This document shows positions 9,299 through 18,652 of a stretch of DNA of 40,228 bases, in pieces. Made by a program: the position numbers and the translations under genes. Source of the stretch: an uncultured Opitutia bacterium (GTDB taxonomy: Bacteria; Verrucomicrobiota; Verrucomicrobiia; Opitutales; UBA953); contig CAINMU010000058.1 of NCBI GenBank assembly GCA_903850885.1, positions 1 through 40,228 on the forward strand, read 5' to 3'. The stretch's first letter is position 1; every line of letters starts with the position of its first letter. The notes under the pieces were generated by a model. The model searched no databases. It had not been told where the DNA came from and saw only the letters and a list, made by a program, of their open reading frames with translations.

Positions 9299-9315
9299 AA
9301 TTTATAGCATAAATT
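9299..9315. promoter_or_regulatory. AT-rich palindrome in the nagA to DUF2339 intergenic region
   Basis: AATTTAT-AGC-ATAAATT is a perfect inverted repeat in an otherwise GC-rich sequence, 54 bases downstream of the nagA stop and about 190 bp before the DUF2339 start. It could be a binding site or part of a distal promoter. The rest of the 259-bp gap shows no credible gene. Confidence 0.3.
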
Positions 9316-9368
9316 TATTAAATGTAGCCATCGATGATCCCGCCACCGATCAAGCAATAACCTATAAA

Positions 9369-10526
9369 TCAGCGCACCGATTCTCCGCACAACCAGACGT
9401 CGGCTACTTCCGGCCGAGCCGAGGAACCATCCCAGTCAAAGGCAACAAAATCCGCTGGCTGGCCAACCGCCAACACTCCCCTTCCCCCGACGAAGCGGCC
9501 AGGCGCGGAAGTCATCAGCGCAACGGCCTCACCCAAACTCAATCCGACCTGGGTTACCAACACGGGAATCGCCGCAATCATCGGCAAAGCCGCGCCAGCA
9601 AGGTAATTGCCGGTACCATCATCGAGTGCGAGGAAGCCGTCCGCGCGCAGCTCCACCTTGCCGCCGATCGAGTTCTCATATTTTCCGGCAGCAAGACCGC
9701 CGAGCGCGACGAGATCCGAGACGACCAGCGAACGGGCCAAGCCCTTGGCCCGGAGCATCACTTTTAATTGCGCAGGGGTAAGGTGGTGCCCATCCGCAAT
9801 GAACATAGCCGTCAGCCGATCATCCGCCAATTGCGGCCAAAGATGATTATGCCGACGATTCATCGTCGCATGCGAGCCGTTACCGAGGTGCGTTGAAAGG
9901 GTCGCACCCGCGTCGACCGCGGCGGCAATCTGGGCGGCATCCGCCGAGGTATGCCCAAGCGAGACGAACACACCAGCCTTCACCAGATGACGGACGTAGG
10001 CGGGGGTCTCGGGCCAATGCGGTGAGAGCGTGACAATCTTCACCAGCCCGCCAGCGGCCAACTGCCAGCGGTCAAACTCGGCGACCGAAGGCGCCCTCAC
10101 GTCCGCGGCCGAGTGTGCCCCACGTGACCCATCTTCAGAGGCTATATGCGGCCCTTCGACATGAATGCCCGCGACCATCGCGGCGACGTCAGGATGCTGG
10201 GCGCACGCGTCACGGATAGTACTCAGCGCCGCGACGATGCGGGCTTCGGTAGCGGTGACGAGCGTCGGCAAGAAGGTCGTGACGCCGACCTTGAGCATCG
10301 CCTGGCAAAGGGCCCGTACGGTCGCGATGTCGAGCGTGAGTCCGTTGAGGTCATGCCCAGCATAACCGTTGACCTGCAGATCAACGAAGCCCGCACTAAG
10401 CCACCGCTTCTCGCCGTGCTCCTGGAATTCGATGGCCTTAATCAGCTCGCCTTCGGTGGTGACCGCGATGCCCCTGCCCGTAGAAGGATCGCGGCCGAGG
10501 AGGCGTTGCGACGAAACGGGCGACAT
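9369..10526 (-). CDS. nagA: N-acetylglucosamine-6-phosphate deacetylase
   Basis: Removes the acetyl group from GlcNAc-6-phosphate, giving glucosamine-6-phosphate for NagB in the cytoplasm. The 385-residue product shows the family landmarks: DLQVNGYAG near residue 49, the metal-binding E124 in HVEGPHI, H192 in GHTSAD, H213 in STHLGNGSH, and the catalytic D271 in VSDLVALGG. The usual THLFNAM reads THLGNGSH here, a divergent but compatible version. Length is normal. The nagB stop lies 3 bp before this ATG, so the two form an operon in the order nagB-nagA. No Shine-Dalgarno is present, so translation is probably coupled to nagB. Amino sugars could come from peptidoglycan, chitin or mucin; the window does not decide which. 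Confidence 0.9.
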   Translation of the reverse strand: MSPVSSQRLLGRDPSTGRGIAVTTEGELIKAIEFQEHGEKRWLSAGFVDLQVNGYAGHDLNGLTLDIATVRALCQAMLKVGVTTFLPTLVTATEARIVAALSTIRDACAQHPDVAAMVAGIHVEGPHIASEDGSRGAHSAADVRAPSVAEFDRWQLAAGGLVKIVTLSPHWPETPAYVRHLVKAGVFVSLGHTSADAAQIAAAVDAGATLSTHLGNGSHATMNRRHNHLWPQLADDRLTAMFIADGHHLTPAQLKVMLRAKGLARSLVVSDLVALGGLAAGKYENSIGGKVELRADGFLALDDGTGNYLAGAALPMIAAIPVLVTQVGLSLGEAVALMTSAPGRFVGGRGVLAVGQPADFVAFDWDGSSARPEVADVWLCGESVR

Positions 10527-10529
10527 AGC

Positions 10530-11270
10530 CTAGCGGGCGAGCTCCGAAGCGGCGGCCTCGTCGATATAAAGCGTACAGTCAGCATGCTGCTGGACAATCG
10601 AAGCGGGACAAGTCGGCGTCACCGGACCTTCGACCATCGCCTTGACCGCAGCGGCCTTACGCTTGTCCGGCACTGAAAGGATGATGACTTGGCTGCGCAT
10701 AATCTCCCGGATCGACATCGAAATCGCCTGCTTCGGCACATCGGACATGGCCGGGAACCAGCCTTCGCCGAATTGTTGGGCCCGGCAGGCGACATCCAGG
10801 TCAACTACGATATACGGGTCGCGCACTTCGAAATCGGCCGGCGGATCATTGAAAGCCAGGTGGGAATTCTCTCCGATGCCGGCAAAACAAAGATCAATCT
10901 GACGTCCCGAAATCAAAGCACTTAGTCGGGCTAATTCCGCCTTTAGGTCGACGGCATCGCCGTTGACCGGAATAAATTCCGGGGCGACCGGCAAATGGGC
11001 GATGAAACGCTCCCGTAAGTACTTCCGGAAACTCGCCCCATGCGTCTCGGCCAAGCCAACATACTCATCCAAATGGAAAACCGTCACGCGGGCCCAATCG
11101 ATACCCGGCTCAAGAATCAGCCCTTTCAACGTTTCAAACTGACTGGCCCCCGTGGCCACGATGATATTAGCCCGAGCTTTTTGACTGAGAACCTTACGCA
11201 ATACTTCCGCTCCGTGATGTGAAGCTGATTTACCCATGGCGACAGGGTCTTTAAAATGAAGGATTTTCAT
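10530..11270 (-). CDS. nagB: glucosamine-6-phosphate deaminase
   Basis: Converts glucosamine-6-phosphate to fructose-6-phosphate and ammonia, linking amino sugars to glycolysis. The 246-residue product has the substrate and active-site motifs HLDEYVGL (residues 66-73) and GIGENSHLAFNDPP (131-144, with E134 and H137 in the acid/base positions). The length is close to the short form of the family. The C-terminal TCPASIVQQHADCTLYID segment is also characteristic. The ATG at 11270 is directly preceded by CCCC and there is no Shine-Dalgarno. A perfect TTGACA occurs 25 bases upstream but no -10 box follows at the right spacing. It forms an operon with nagA. A 6-phosphogluconolactonase (same fold) is unlikely given the motifs and partner. 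Confidence 0.92.
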   Translation of the reverse strand: MKILHFKDPVAMGKSASHHGAEVLRKVLSQKARANIIVATGASQFETLKGLILEPGIDWARVTVFHLDEYVGLAETHGASFRKYLRERFIAHLPVAPEFIPVNGDAVDLKAELARLSALISGRQIDLCFAGIGENSHLAFNDPPADFEVRDPYIVVDLDVACRAQQFGEGWFPAMSDVPKQAISMSIREIMRSQVIILSVPDKRKAAAVKAMVEGPVTPTCPASIVQQHADCTLYIDEAAASELAR

Positions 11271-11359
11271 GGGGTATGAACGACCTCCACCCTGTCAAAA
11301 GGGCTACTTCAAGCAAGCGCCGAACTGTATCCTTTGGGAGAGTTATTGCGCATTTAAAC

Positions 11360-11389
11360 TGCGTTCGAAATTTCGCTCCGAACAACGCA
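11360..11389 (-). terminator. hairpin between the DUF1552 gene and nagB
   Basis: On the minus strand TGCGTTGTTCG and CGAACGCA can pair (3-base bulge) and are followed by GTTTAAA. It lies just after the DUF1552 stop and before nagB, so it may end the DUF1592-DUF1552 transcript. The U-tract is short; an operator role for nagB is an alternative. Confidence 0.35.
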
Positions 11390-11404
11390 ACGTGGGTCCA
11401 GAGC

Positions 11405-12748
11405 TTAACCGACGAGATTCAAGCCCCGCATCGTCCCGGTCGACGAGGCGAACTTATCGGCGTCGATGCCCATGCGCTGGAGCATCGAGACGAAGAGGTT
11501 CGGTAGGGGATAATTCCGCTCCGTGTCAAAGGCGAGATTCTGGCCGTGTTTAAAGCCCCCGCCCATCAGGAGGGTCGGCAGATTAGTCGTCACGTGCGTA
11601 CTGGCGTTACCCAGATTGCTACCGTAAAGAACCATGGTGCGATCCAGCAAAGGAGCGCCGTCTTCTTTGGCGACCTTGAGGTCGGCCATGAGTTTGGAGA
11701 GAAGCTGCATGTGCATGCTGTCGATCTGCTTGAGCTGGCTGAGTTTCTTATCGGATTTTCCGTGGTGCGAAAGGCTATGATACCCGTCGGTGGTGGTGTG
11801 GACGTGATCAAGATCGAGGGCCGGCGTATTGACGCTATCGAGCATCAGCGTCACCGCGCGCGATGAATCCGTTTCGAAACAGATGCGTGCCATGTCATAC
11901 ATCACCCGGACTTTATCCATGTATTCCTTGGGACTGCTCGGATCGAGCGGCGAAGAGGATGTGGCGATCGGCCGCGGCTTCTTTTCCCATTCCTTAGACA
12001 TCTGCATCCGTTGTTCGAGCTCACGGACGCTGGTGAAATACTGGTCGAGACGATCGCGATCCTGGGTGCCCATTGTGCGGCGCAGTTCACCCGCCTGGCC
12101 CCCGACGGCATCCAAGATGCTCTGCCCGAGCACGAGTCGGCGCTCTTGCGCCGCGATTTCCTGCGCCGAACCACCCATGAACATCTTGCGGAAAACTTCC
12201 GAGGCCTTTTCTTCGGTCGGGATCATCACGCCGCCCGCCGTCCAGGAAAGGCTCCGCGAACCCCGCGAACAGTTCACACCCAAGGTCATGGAAGGATAAC
12301 GCGTGAGATGGCCGATGCGTTCCGCCATGAATTGATCGAGCGAAATCGTATTACGGAAGCCACCGCTGCTGGGATGCGGCGCCGCGGTCAGGAAACAATT
12401 GTCCGCCGGGTGGCCGCCATCGACGTCCGGGTGCGAAACGCCGGAAAATACCGTGAAGTCCTTGCGGTGATCTTTCAGCAGTTCGAGGTACGGGGAAGCT
12501 TTGTAATCCGCCCCCTTGCCTTGCGGGAAAAAGAACTCTGGAACCAAGCCGAGGTTATTACAAATACCAAGCATGCGCCGAGGCTTGACCGCCGCCGGAG
12601 CAGAAACCGCGAAGGCAGGCGTCATCGACTCCAAGAGCGGCAGCGCCAGTAAGACGCCGGTGCCGGCCAGAAAACGACGACGGGAGACGGCACGCTTAAA
12701 GGCCACAAAGGGCGCTTGAGTAGGATTAAAGGACGACGGGGTGGTCAT
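11405..12748 (-). CDS. DUF1552 family protein, Tat-exported
   Basis: A member of the DUF1552 family, common in Planctomycetota and Verrucomicrobiota and usually encoded beside DUF1592/DUF1588 cytochrome-like proteins; the biochemical role is unknown. The 447-residue product has a twin-arginine signal (SRRRFLAG at 22-29, then a hydrophobic stretch ending about residue 50). Conserved DUF1552 features include [14 protein letters not shown], the [11 protein letters not shown] segment and the late [11 protein letters not shown] and [14 protein letters not shown] stretches. The fold is related to the alkaline-phosphatase-like DUF1501 group. The start at 12748 puts the Tat motif in the expected place. 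It follows the DUF1592 gene by 10 bp and is almost certainly co-transcribed. Its Tat signal implies cofactor loading or folding before export; tatC is elsewhere in the window. Confidence 0.88.
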   Translation of the reverse strand: MTTPSSFNPTQAPFVAFKRAVSRRRFLAGTGVLLALPLLESMTPAFAVSAPAAVKPRRMLGICNNLGLVPEFFFPQGKGADYKASPYLELLKDHRKDFTVFSGVSHPDVDGGHPADNCFLTAAPHPSSGGFRNTISLDQFMAERIGHLTRYPSMTLGVNCSRGSRSLSWTAGGVMIPTEEKASEVFRKMFMGGSAQEIAAQERRLVLGQSILDAVGGQAGELRRTMGTQDRDRLDQYFTSVRELEQRMQMSKEWEKKPRPIATSSSPLDPSSPKEYMDKVRVMYDMARICFETDSSRAVTLMLDSVNTPALDLDHVHTTTDGYHSLSHHGKSDKKLSQLKQIDSMHMQLLSKLMADLKVAKEDGAPLLDRTMVLYGSNLGNASTHVTTNLPTLLMGGGFKHGQNLAFDTERNYPLPNLFVSMLQRMGIDADKFASSTGTMRGLNLVG

Positions 12749-12758
12749 GAAGGTAGAG

Positions 12759-15323
12759 TTATTTGTTAAGAAAAAGATCGCTGGTCACAAGCCCGCGCAC
12801 CAACGAACGGACGCCAAAGTGCGTCGGAGCGGCGGCATCCAGCACGGCTTCGACCTTGGCTCGGTCGCCAAAGGAAACGGCGGCACCGGTGGCATAGACC
12901 GTGAATTGGCCGAGCATATTTCGGGCAAGCTGACGGTCGTCAGTAGCCACCAATTTCTTGAAATCACGGATGTCCGTGAATTTCTTCCCGTCAAGCTGAC
13001 CATAAGATTCGACCGCCAGCGCGTTATGAAAGGCGAATTTTTGCCCGTTCTTCCCGATCCCGACCTCAGGCGTCTTCCCATCCAGCGCCCGATAAGTCGT
13101 CCGGAAACCTCCCATCACGTCAAAATTCTCTAACGCGAAACCCGGCGGATCGATTGTGGCATGACAAGCCGAGCAGGATTCCAATTTCCGATGCTTATCA
13201 AGCTGCTGGCGGATAGTGACAGCTCCGCGCGTATCAGGCTCGACCGCCGGGACGCTCGCGGGCGGCGGTGCTGGCTTACGACCGAGGATGCGCTCCATGA
13301 TCCAGGCTCCGCGAATGACCGGCGAAGTCGTGGTACCATTAGCGGTGACCTTAAGGACGGCCGCCTGCGTCATGAAACCACCGCGCACGCTATCCTTGGG
13401 TAACGCAACCTTACGCAACTTAGCCCCCATCACAGGCGGCAATTGATAAAGTTTAGCCAAGCGTTCGTTAACGAAGACGAAATTGGCTTCGACGACGTTG
13501 CGGATGGGCAGATTACCGCGCAGGAGTTCAGCGAAGGTTTCGTGGCTTTCATCCCGGGCCGATTCCAAGAGATGGTCGTCTAAGTAATAATCAGGATAAA
13601 GATTAGAATCAGGATCATTGGATCCCGCCTTTCGCAGGTCCAACCAGTAATCCGTAAACGTATCAACGAAACGACGACTACGCTCATCCGCCAAAAGTCG
13701 GTCGGCTTGGGCCAGCAAAATCTCCGGTTGATGCAGTTGCTTGGCCGCGGCCAGCTTGCGCAGTTCTTCGTCGGGCGGAGAGTTCCAAAGGAAAAAGGCG
13801 AGCCGCGAAGCCAAGGCGAAATCATCCAGCCGCCCCGGTTTCTCTTCGAGATAAAGGAAAGTGGGAGAGCAAAGGACGGCGGTGTAACCTGCGAACATCG
13901 CCTCCGTAAAACTACTGCCGGTCTTCATCGCCTCCAAGATGACGGGAAGGAAGCGCACTTCTTCATCCGAACTTAGCGGACGGCGACAAGCCTGCTGCAC
14001 GAAACGGCGGAGCAGACGTTCGGCATCCTTCGGAGCGTCGTTTGTCTTGACGTCAAAAGTCAGCGAGGTCCCTGGCAAGCGCACGACAGGGAGATGATCA
14101 AAGAGGGCGACGTAAGGAGCGGACGGCCAAGCGGGCGCCAGCGGCCCTTCGACTTCGATCCAGCGCATGACCATGCCGGGCTGCCCCTCCGGCGTTGCCA
14201 AAGGATTTTGGGCCCGACTCGCACCCGGACGGGAGCGGAAAAAACGGTTGGTGTCGATCTGGATACTTTCGCCAGCTTTAAGCGCGACGTCCAATTCGTT
14301 GACGGTTGGGTCAGGATTGAAATCCACATTACCGATTCGTCTAAGGATACGCGGGGAAGTCAGAGCGTAGACTGTGACGGGTTCCGGACGATGCCCTTTG
14401 GAAATATTGTCGAGATCAGGCACCCACCAGCGAACCGTCCCCTTGGCCGAAGGCAGGCTGGGGCCGACCCAGACGGTTTGTCCGCAAAGTTTGATCCGAT
14501 AGCGGCCGGACACCGGCGCCCGGAAGGAACTGAAGTTCGGCTCCACGGGTTCGTAGGCACCATGCACGACCCCCACGCCTTCTTCATCCCGTACTTTTTT
14601 ATTAGACTTACTGGCGGTCACCGGTGCGTCGCCCCGTCGGACCTCCGGTTGTCCGGCGAAACCGAGCGTCGGAAACGTTGCACGCTCGGGTGACTGATTG
14701 AATTCCGAAAATTTCATCTTGCCAGTATAGCTACCCTGCTGCCGGGCATAATAACGGTACGGCGAAACGTCTGGCTTCTCGACGGAAGAAATGAAAGCCG
14801 ATTTAAGGGCTTCTTCCGCGGCAGTCATATAACGGGCAAGTTGCACGTGCGAAACATCCAGCGCCTGGCCGGATTTATTGAAACGATAAGCTTCCGAGTC
14901 TTCGGGCAGAATCTCTTTCACGTCGAGCCACGGCGCCTGCAACAGATCGCGCAGGGCATTCTCATATTCGAACCGGTTCATGCGCCGCTCCACCGAACGA
15001 CCTTGGGCCGCTACTCGCGCGATTTCGAATTCGCTCAACGTACGGGAAAGCGTCCCAAGATACCCGACGAGCTGACTGGCATCAGGACGGGCCTTCTTCT
15101 TAGGCGGCATCTCACCGTTAGCCGTCCGATCGTAAATCTTCACCCAAGCGTCGAAAGTTTTGGGCTGAGTAAGGTCGGCGCCCAGCGTGGTCAGATCGAG
15201 TCCGCCCTTCTTCACCTCGGCATCATGGCACTCCACGCAGTTCTTCTCCAGAAACGGGGCCACCCCCGCCCACGGGCAAAGCGGCAGAAGCATCAGGAGA
15301 TAAGTGACTTTCCGAAATTTCAT
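12759..15323 (-). CDS. DUF1587/DUF1592/DUF1588/DUF1585 multidomain c-type cytochrome-like protein
   Basis: A large secreted protein (854 residues) with a short signal peptide and a haem-binding motif CVECH at residues 29-33. The domain order matches the family: an N-terminal cytochrome segment, DUF1587 (about 110-175, [16 protein letters not shown]), a divergent beta-rich middle, DUF1595 (about 430-490), DUF1592 (about 490-620, including [19 protein letters not shown]), DUF1588 with a second haem-type motif CSACH (about 650-750) and the C-terminal DUF1585. The physiological role is not established; these proteins are presumed to act in periplasmic redox or polymer degradation. It forms a two-gene unit with DUF1552 and is divergent from comM. 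The leader before the ATG at 15323 is AT-rich with no Shine-Dalgarno. Confidence 0.9.
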   Translation of the reverse strand: MKFRKVTYLLMLLPLCPWAGVAPFLEKNCVECHDAEVKKGGLDLTTLGADLTQPKTFDAWVKIYDRTANGEMPPKKKARPDASQLVGYLGTLSRTLSEFEIARVAAQGRSVERRMNRFEYENALRDLLQAPWLDVKEILPEDSEAYRFNKSGQALDVSHVQLARYMTAAEEALKSAFISSVEKPDVSPYRYYARQQGSYTGKMKFSEFNQSPERATFPTLGFAGQPEVRRGDAPVTASKSNKKVRDEEGVGVVHGAYEPVEPNFSSFRAPVSGRYRIKLCGQTVWVGPSLPSAKGTVRWWVPDLDNISKGHRPEPVTVYALTSPRILRRIGNVDFNPDPTVNELDVALKAGESIQIDTNRFFRSRPGASRAQNPLATPEGQPGMVMRWIEVEGPLAPAWPSAPYVALFDHLPVVRLPGTSLTFDVKTNDAPKDAERLLRRFVQQACRRPLSSDEEVRFLPVILEAMKTGSSFTEAMFAGYTAVLCSPTFLYLEEKPGRLDDFALASRLAFFLWNSPPDEELRKLAAAKQLHQPEILLAQADRLLADERSRRFVDTFTDYWLDLRKAGSNDPDSNLYPDYYLDDHLLESARDESHETFAELLRGNLPIRNVVEANFVFVNERLAKLYQLPPVMGAKLRKVALPKDSVRGGFMTQAAVLKVTANGTTTSPVIRGAWIMERILGRKPAPPPASVPAVEPDTRGAVTIRQQLDKHRKLESCSACHATIDPPGFALENFDVMGGFRTTYRALDGKTPEVGIGKNGQKFAFHNALAVESYGQLDGKKFTDIRDFKKLVATDDRQLARNMLGQFTVYATGAAVSFGDRAKVEAVLDAAAPTHFGVRSLVRGLVTSDLFLNK

Positions 15324-15449
15324 ATCTTAGAAATAAGACAGCGAGGTTTGCCGATGGTTGCGAACGATAACCAAAGAAATTAGGCGGTTTTACTAAGGAT
15401 TAGTCATCAAGTTAAAGTTATTGAGATACGCCTTGGGCCACCCTGCCTC

Positions 15450-16982
15450 ATGGGCATGCTTTCCGTCATCCGCTCTGCCGCCCTGCTGGGAGTCGAAGCC
15501 GTCCCCGTCGAGGTCGAGGTCAACACGGGTGAGCTCGGCGAATACGGTCTCTGGCTAGTTGGGCTACCGGATGCCGCCGTCAAAGAGTCCGAGGAACGCG
15601 TGATGTCCGCCATGCAGAACTGTGGCCTGCGGATTCCGGAGACCCGGACGACGGTCAACCTGGCTCCCGGAGATTTGCGCAAAGAAGGTGCGATGTACGA
15701 CCTTCCCATCGCGTTGGGTATCGTCGCCTCGACCGGTCAGCTGGAAAAAACCCGTCTGCAGCGCTACCTAATCGCCGGCGAACTCGGCCTCAGCGGCCGC
15801 ACCCGCACGGTGCGCGGCGGCGTGGCCATCGCCGTGCTCGCCAAGAAATTAGGCCTACAGGGTGTACTATTGCCGCGCGAGTCAGCCGAAGAAGCAGCGC
15901 TCGTGAGCGGGATCGAAGCCGTGGCGATCGATTCGCTGGACGGAGCGGTGCGTTTCCTCAGCGGCGACCCTAAGTTCGGACCGCTACCCGCCGGCACTAA
16001 TCCCTTTCGCCGGCCACCCACCGCTGGCCAACCAGATTTCACCGAAGTGAAAGGCCAAGCTGGCGTGCGACGCGCGGTCGAGGTGGCGGCGGCCGGCGGA
16101 CATAATATACTTATCATCGGACCGCCTGGCTCCGGTAAATCGCTCATCGCGAAACGGATTCCCTCCATCCTGCCCGAACCTGATCCGGAAGAGTTCCTGG
16201 AGATCCTCAGCGTCCATTCGGCCGCTGGTGCTTCGCTTTCTGACCCGACCCGCCATTGGCAAAGGCCCTTTCGCGCCCCGCATCATACGATCAGCGATAT
16301 CGGCCTAATTGGTGGCGGTAGCATTCCTGGACCCGGCGAGGTCTCACTGGCCCATCACGGCGTCCTCTTCCTCGACGAGCTACCTGAGTTCCGCCGTTCG
16401 GCACTGGAAGTCTTACGTCAACCCTTGGAGGACGGCTACGTCACCGTCTCTCGGGCCGCCGCCAAAATCACCCTGCCCTCCCGCTTGATGCTGGTGGCGG
16501 CGATGAATCCCTGCCCCTGCGGGCATCTCGGCGATAAGCAACGTGAGTGTCGTTGCTCACCGCAACAGATCAGAAAATATCGCGCCAAGATTTCCGGCCC
16601 GTTGCTTGATCGCATCGATATCCAAATCGAAGCTCCCGCCCTAAGTTTGGACGAACTGCGCACCGCTCAGCTGGGAGAATCTTCCGAACTAATTCGGGTT
16701 CGGATCGAGACGGCGCGCGCGATCCAACGGCAACGGTTTGGCCAAAGGTCCGGCGCCTGTAACGCCGTACTGAGCGGTCAACTGTTACGCGATCACTGCG
16801 CCCTCGATCGCGCCCAGGGGGATCTGCTGCAACAAGCGATGGAGAAACTAGGCCTCTCCGCCCGCGCTTATGACCGCATTCTTCGAGTTTCGCGCAGCAT
16901 CGCCGACCTCGCCGGGGCGGAACGCATCGCCACGTCACACTTGCTGGAAGCCATCCATTATCGTTCGCTGGATCGGAGTTAA
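15450..16982 (+). CDS. comM: YifB/ComM family magnesium-chelatase-like AAA+ ATPase
   Basis: AAA+ helicase of the ComM group, which promotes branch migration during integration of transformed DNA in competent bacteria. The 510-residue product has the N-terminal ChlI-like Lon-fold region (1-180, [19 protein letters not shown]), Walker A GPPGSGKS (224-231), Walker B LFLDE (306-310), the cysteine-rich stretch [18 protein letters not shown] and the C-terminal Mg_chelatase_C domain. All hallmark residues are present and the length is standard. The start ATG is preceded by a C-rich leader without Shine-Dalgarno; an internal ATG two codons later is possible. It lies alone between divergent DUF1592 and the ThuA gene. 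Its presence hints at, but does not prove, natural competence. Confidence 0.93.
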   Translation: MGMLSVIRSAALLGVEAVPVEVEVNTGELGEYGLWLVGLPDAAVKESEERVMSAMQNCGLRIPETRTTVNLAPGDLRKEGAMYDLPIALGIVASTGQLEKTRLQRYLIAGELGLSGRTRTVRGGVAIAVLAKKLGLQGVLLPRESAEEAALVSGIEAVAIDSLDGAVRFLSGDPKFGPLPAGTNPFRRPPTAGQPDFTEVKGQAGVRRAVEVAAAGGHNILIIGPPGSGKSLIAKRIPSILPEPDPEEFLEILSVHSAAGASLSDPTRHWQRPFRAPHHTISDIGLIGGGSIPGPGEVSLAHHGVLFLDELPEFRRSALEVLRQPLEDGYVTVSRAAAKITLPSRLMLVAAMNPCPCGHLGDKQRECRCSPQQIRKYRAKISGPLLDRIDIQIEAPALSLDELRTAQLGESSELIRVRIETARAIQRQRFGQRSGACNAVLSGQLLRDHCALDRAQGDLLQQAMEKLGLSARAYDRILRVSRSIADLAGAERIATSHLLEAIHYRSLDRS

Positions 16983-17028
16983 AAACGCTCGCCCCCGTCT
17001 AGAATAATCATCCAATGACCCCATCCCC

Positions 17029-18078
17029 ATGAAATCCCTCCATAAACTCGGGCTGATCTGCCTGCTCGCCCTTCTGGCCCTTCCGCTCGACGCGGCCGAA
17101 AAGATCCGCGTCCTGATCGTCGACGGTCGCAATAATCACGACTGGCTCCGTACGACCGAATCGTGCAAGGCCACCCTCGAAGCGACGGGTCTCTTCACCG
17201 TCTCGGTATCCACCGCTCCCGCCGCCTTTGCAAAAGCCAAGCCAGCGAAACCGAAGGCCGGCGATGCCGTCGCCAAAAAAGCTTTCGACGCCAACATGAA
17301 AGCCTGGAACGCCGAAGAGGCGGCTTTCAATAGTGCCCATGCCGCCGAGTGGAACCGCTGGGTGCCGAAGTTCACGGACTACCAGGTCATCGTAAATAAT
17401 TATAACGGACCCGAATGGGGCACCGACATGAAAGATGCGTTCACCGACTTCGTTCTCAACGGCGGCGGCCTCGTCAACGTCCATGCCGCCAATAACGCTT
17501 TTACCGGCTGGGATAACTTCAACGAGATGATTTGCGCAGGCTGGCGCGGGGCCGACTTTGGCCAACGCGTCGCCGTCGATGATGCGACCGGCAAAGCCAT
17601 CGGCGTCCCCAACGATCAGGAAAAAATCACCACCAAAGGCTTTGGTTCCGGCCACGGCGCCAAGCACGATTTCGTCCTCAAAGCCCGGGATACTTCTCAC
17701 CCCGTCATGAAAGACCTGCCAGCAGAGTGGCTTCACGCGACCGACGAACTCTACGGCCGCATGCGTGGTAGCCCTGACCATATGGATGTCATCGAGAGCG
17801 CCTTCTCCAAGCAGGAGTTTGGCGGCACCGAGATGCACGAACCGATGGTCTGGTGGGCTTTATTCAACAAAGGTCGCGTGGTGACCACTTCGATGGGTCA
17901 CCTCTGGGTCGGCGATACCAACTTCGACGCGCTTTATTGCGTCGGCTTCCAGACCATCCTCGCCCGCTCGACCGAATGGGCCGCGACTGGCAAGGTCACC
18001 TTAGGCGTACCAGAAGGCTTCCCGACCAAGGACAAGACGAGCGTCATCGAACCATCCAAGGTCGTCTGGAAGAAATAA
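17029..18078 (+). CDS. secreted ThuA-domain protein
   Basis: ThuA (trehalose-utilisation) proteins have a class I glutamine amidotransferase-like fold and are implicated in disaccharide handling; the exact reaction is unknown for the secreted verrucomicrobial forms. The 349-residue product has a signal peptide (ends near LDAAEK), the opening IRVLIVDGRNNHDW, the NGGGLVNVHAANNAF segment and the C-terminal VVTTSMGHLWVG typical of the family. Between residues about 60 and 105 there is an Ala/Lys-rich helical insert (AKAKPAKPKAGDAVAKKAFD and on) that is unusual for the family and resembles a linker or coiled coil. The start is fixed by the signal peptide and is directly preceded by CCCC. A strong terminator follows 23 bases after the stop. 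The neighbours downstream are convergent. Confidence 0.85.
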   Translation: MKSLHKLGLICLLALLALPLDAAEKIRVLIVDGRNNHDWLRTTESCKATLEATGLFTVSVSTAPAAFAKAKPAKPKAGDAVAKKAFDANMKAWNAEEAAFNSAHAAEWNRWVPKFTDYQVIVNNYNGPEWGTDMKDAFTDFVLNGGGLVNVHAANNAFTGWDNFNEMICAGWRGADFGQRVAVDDATGKAIGVPNDQEKITTKGFGSGHGAKHDFVLKARDTSHPVMKDLPAEWLHATDELYGRMRGSPDHMDVIESAFSKQEFGGTEMHEPMVWWALFNKGRVVTTSMGHLWVGDTNFDALYCVGFQTILARSTEWAATGKVTLGVPEGFPTKDKTSVIEPSKVVWKK

Positions 18079-18101
18079 GCTTCCCGCTTAGGTCGGAAAA
18101 C

Positions 18102-18134
18102 GAAGGCCCGCCTCCGTGCGGGCCTTCTGCTTTT
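18102..18134 (+). terminator. strong intrinsic terminator between the ThuA gene and gntK
   Basis: A 10-bp perfect stem (GAAGGCCCGC / GCGGGCCTTC) with loop CTCCGT is followed on the plus strand by TGCTTTT. It abuts the gntK stop, and on the minus strand the stem is followed by GTTTT, so it probably terminates both convergent transcripts. Confidence 0.85.
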
Positions 18135-18646
18135 CAGGCGAAGCGACGCATCGCCACTCCGACCGTTGCGCAAATCTGCTCGGGCGAAAGGCTGATGCTG
18201 ACGTGTAGGCACTTCTCCGTGGCGAGGTTTGGGCGCTCCAGCGTGGCTAGCTGACTACCGAGCAGGCCGGGCGGCATGAAGTGCCCCTTACGCGCGTCGA
18301 GGCGTGCCTGCAGGAGCTCCTGACTGCCATCGAGGAAGACGAAGAAGAGCTCCGGGTCGCCCTGGCGCAGGCAATCGCGGTAAGCCTTCTTCAAGGCGGA
18401 ACAGGTGACCACCATGGCCTCACCCTTGGCCTTACCCTCGGCGAGGCGATCGGCCATGGCGGCCAGCCAGCCCGCGCGATCGGCGTCGGTCAGAGGCATA
18501 CCGGCACTCATCTTCGCAACGTTCTCTGGCGGATGGAAGACGTCGGCTTCGATGAGCGTGGCGCTGGTGCGCTGAGCGTAAATCTCCGCGACGGTGCTCT
18601 TGCCGCAACCGCAGACGCCCATGAAGACGAGGTTCGGGTGCGCCAT
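18134..18646 (-). CDS. gntK: gluconokinase
   Basis: Phosphorylates D-gluconate to 6-phosphogluconate for the pentose phosphate or Entner-Doudoroff routes. The 170-residue length and sequence match the small GntK/IdnK family: Walker A GVCGCGKST (10-18), DVFHPPENVAKMSAGMPLTD with the family HPxxNxxKM pattern, CSALKKAYRD and FLDGSQELLQARL, then the KGHFMPPGLLGSQLATLE segment. The start at 18646 is the only one giving an intact P-loop. It begins 6 bp after the stop of the Gfo/Idh/MocA gene, so the two are likely co-transcribed with the sulfatase further upstream. No gluconate transporter or 6-phosphogluconate gene is in the window; the sugar source is inferred to be an oxidised sugar from polymer breakdown. 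Confidence 0.93.
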   Translation of the reverse strand: MAHPNLVFMGVCGCGKSTVAEIYAQRTSATLIEADVFHPPENVAKMSAGMPLTDADRAGWLAAMADRLAEGKAKGEAMVVTCSALKKAYRDCLRQGDPELFFVFLDGSQELLQARLDARKGHFMPPGLLGSQLATLERPNLATEKCLHVSISLSPEQICATVGVAMRRFA

Positions 18647-18652
18647 CGCCGC

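Noticed and set aside
9118-9390. Small minus-strand frame of 90 codons between nagA and the DUF2339 gene
   Set aside because: It spans the promoter-like palindrome, overlaps the nagA end, and has no signal peptide or domain.
11274-11310. Perfect TTGACA upstream of nagB as a promoter
   Set aside because: No -10 box is found at 15-19 bases; the region that would hold it is C-rich, and the -35 match alone is not enough.
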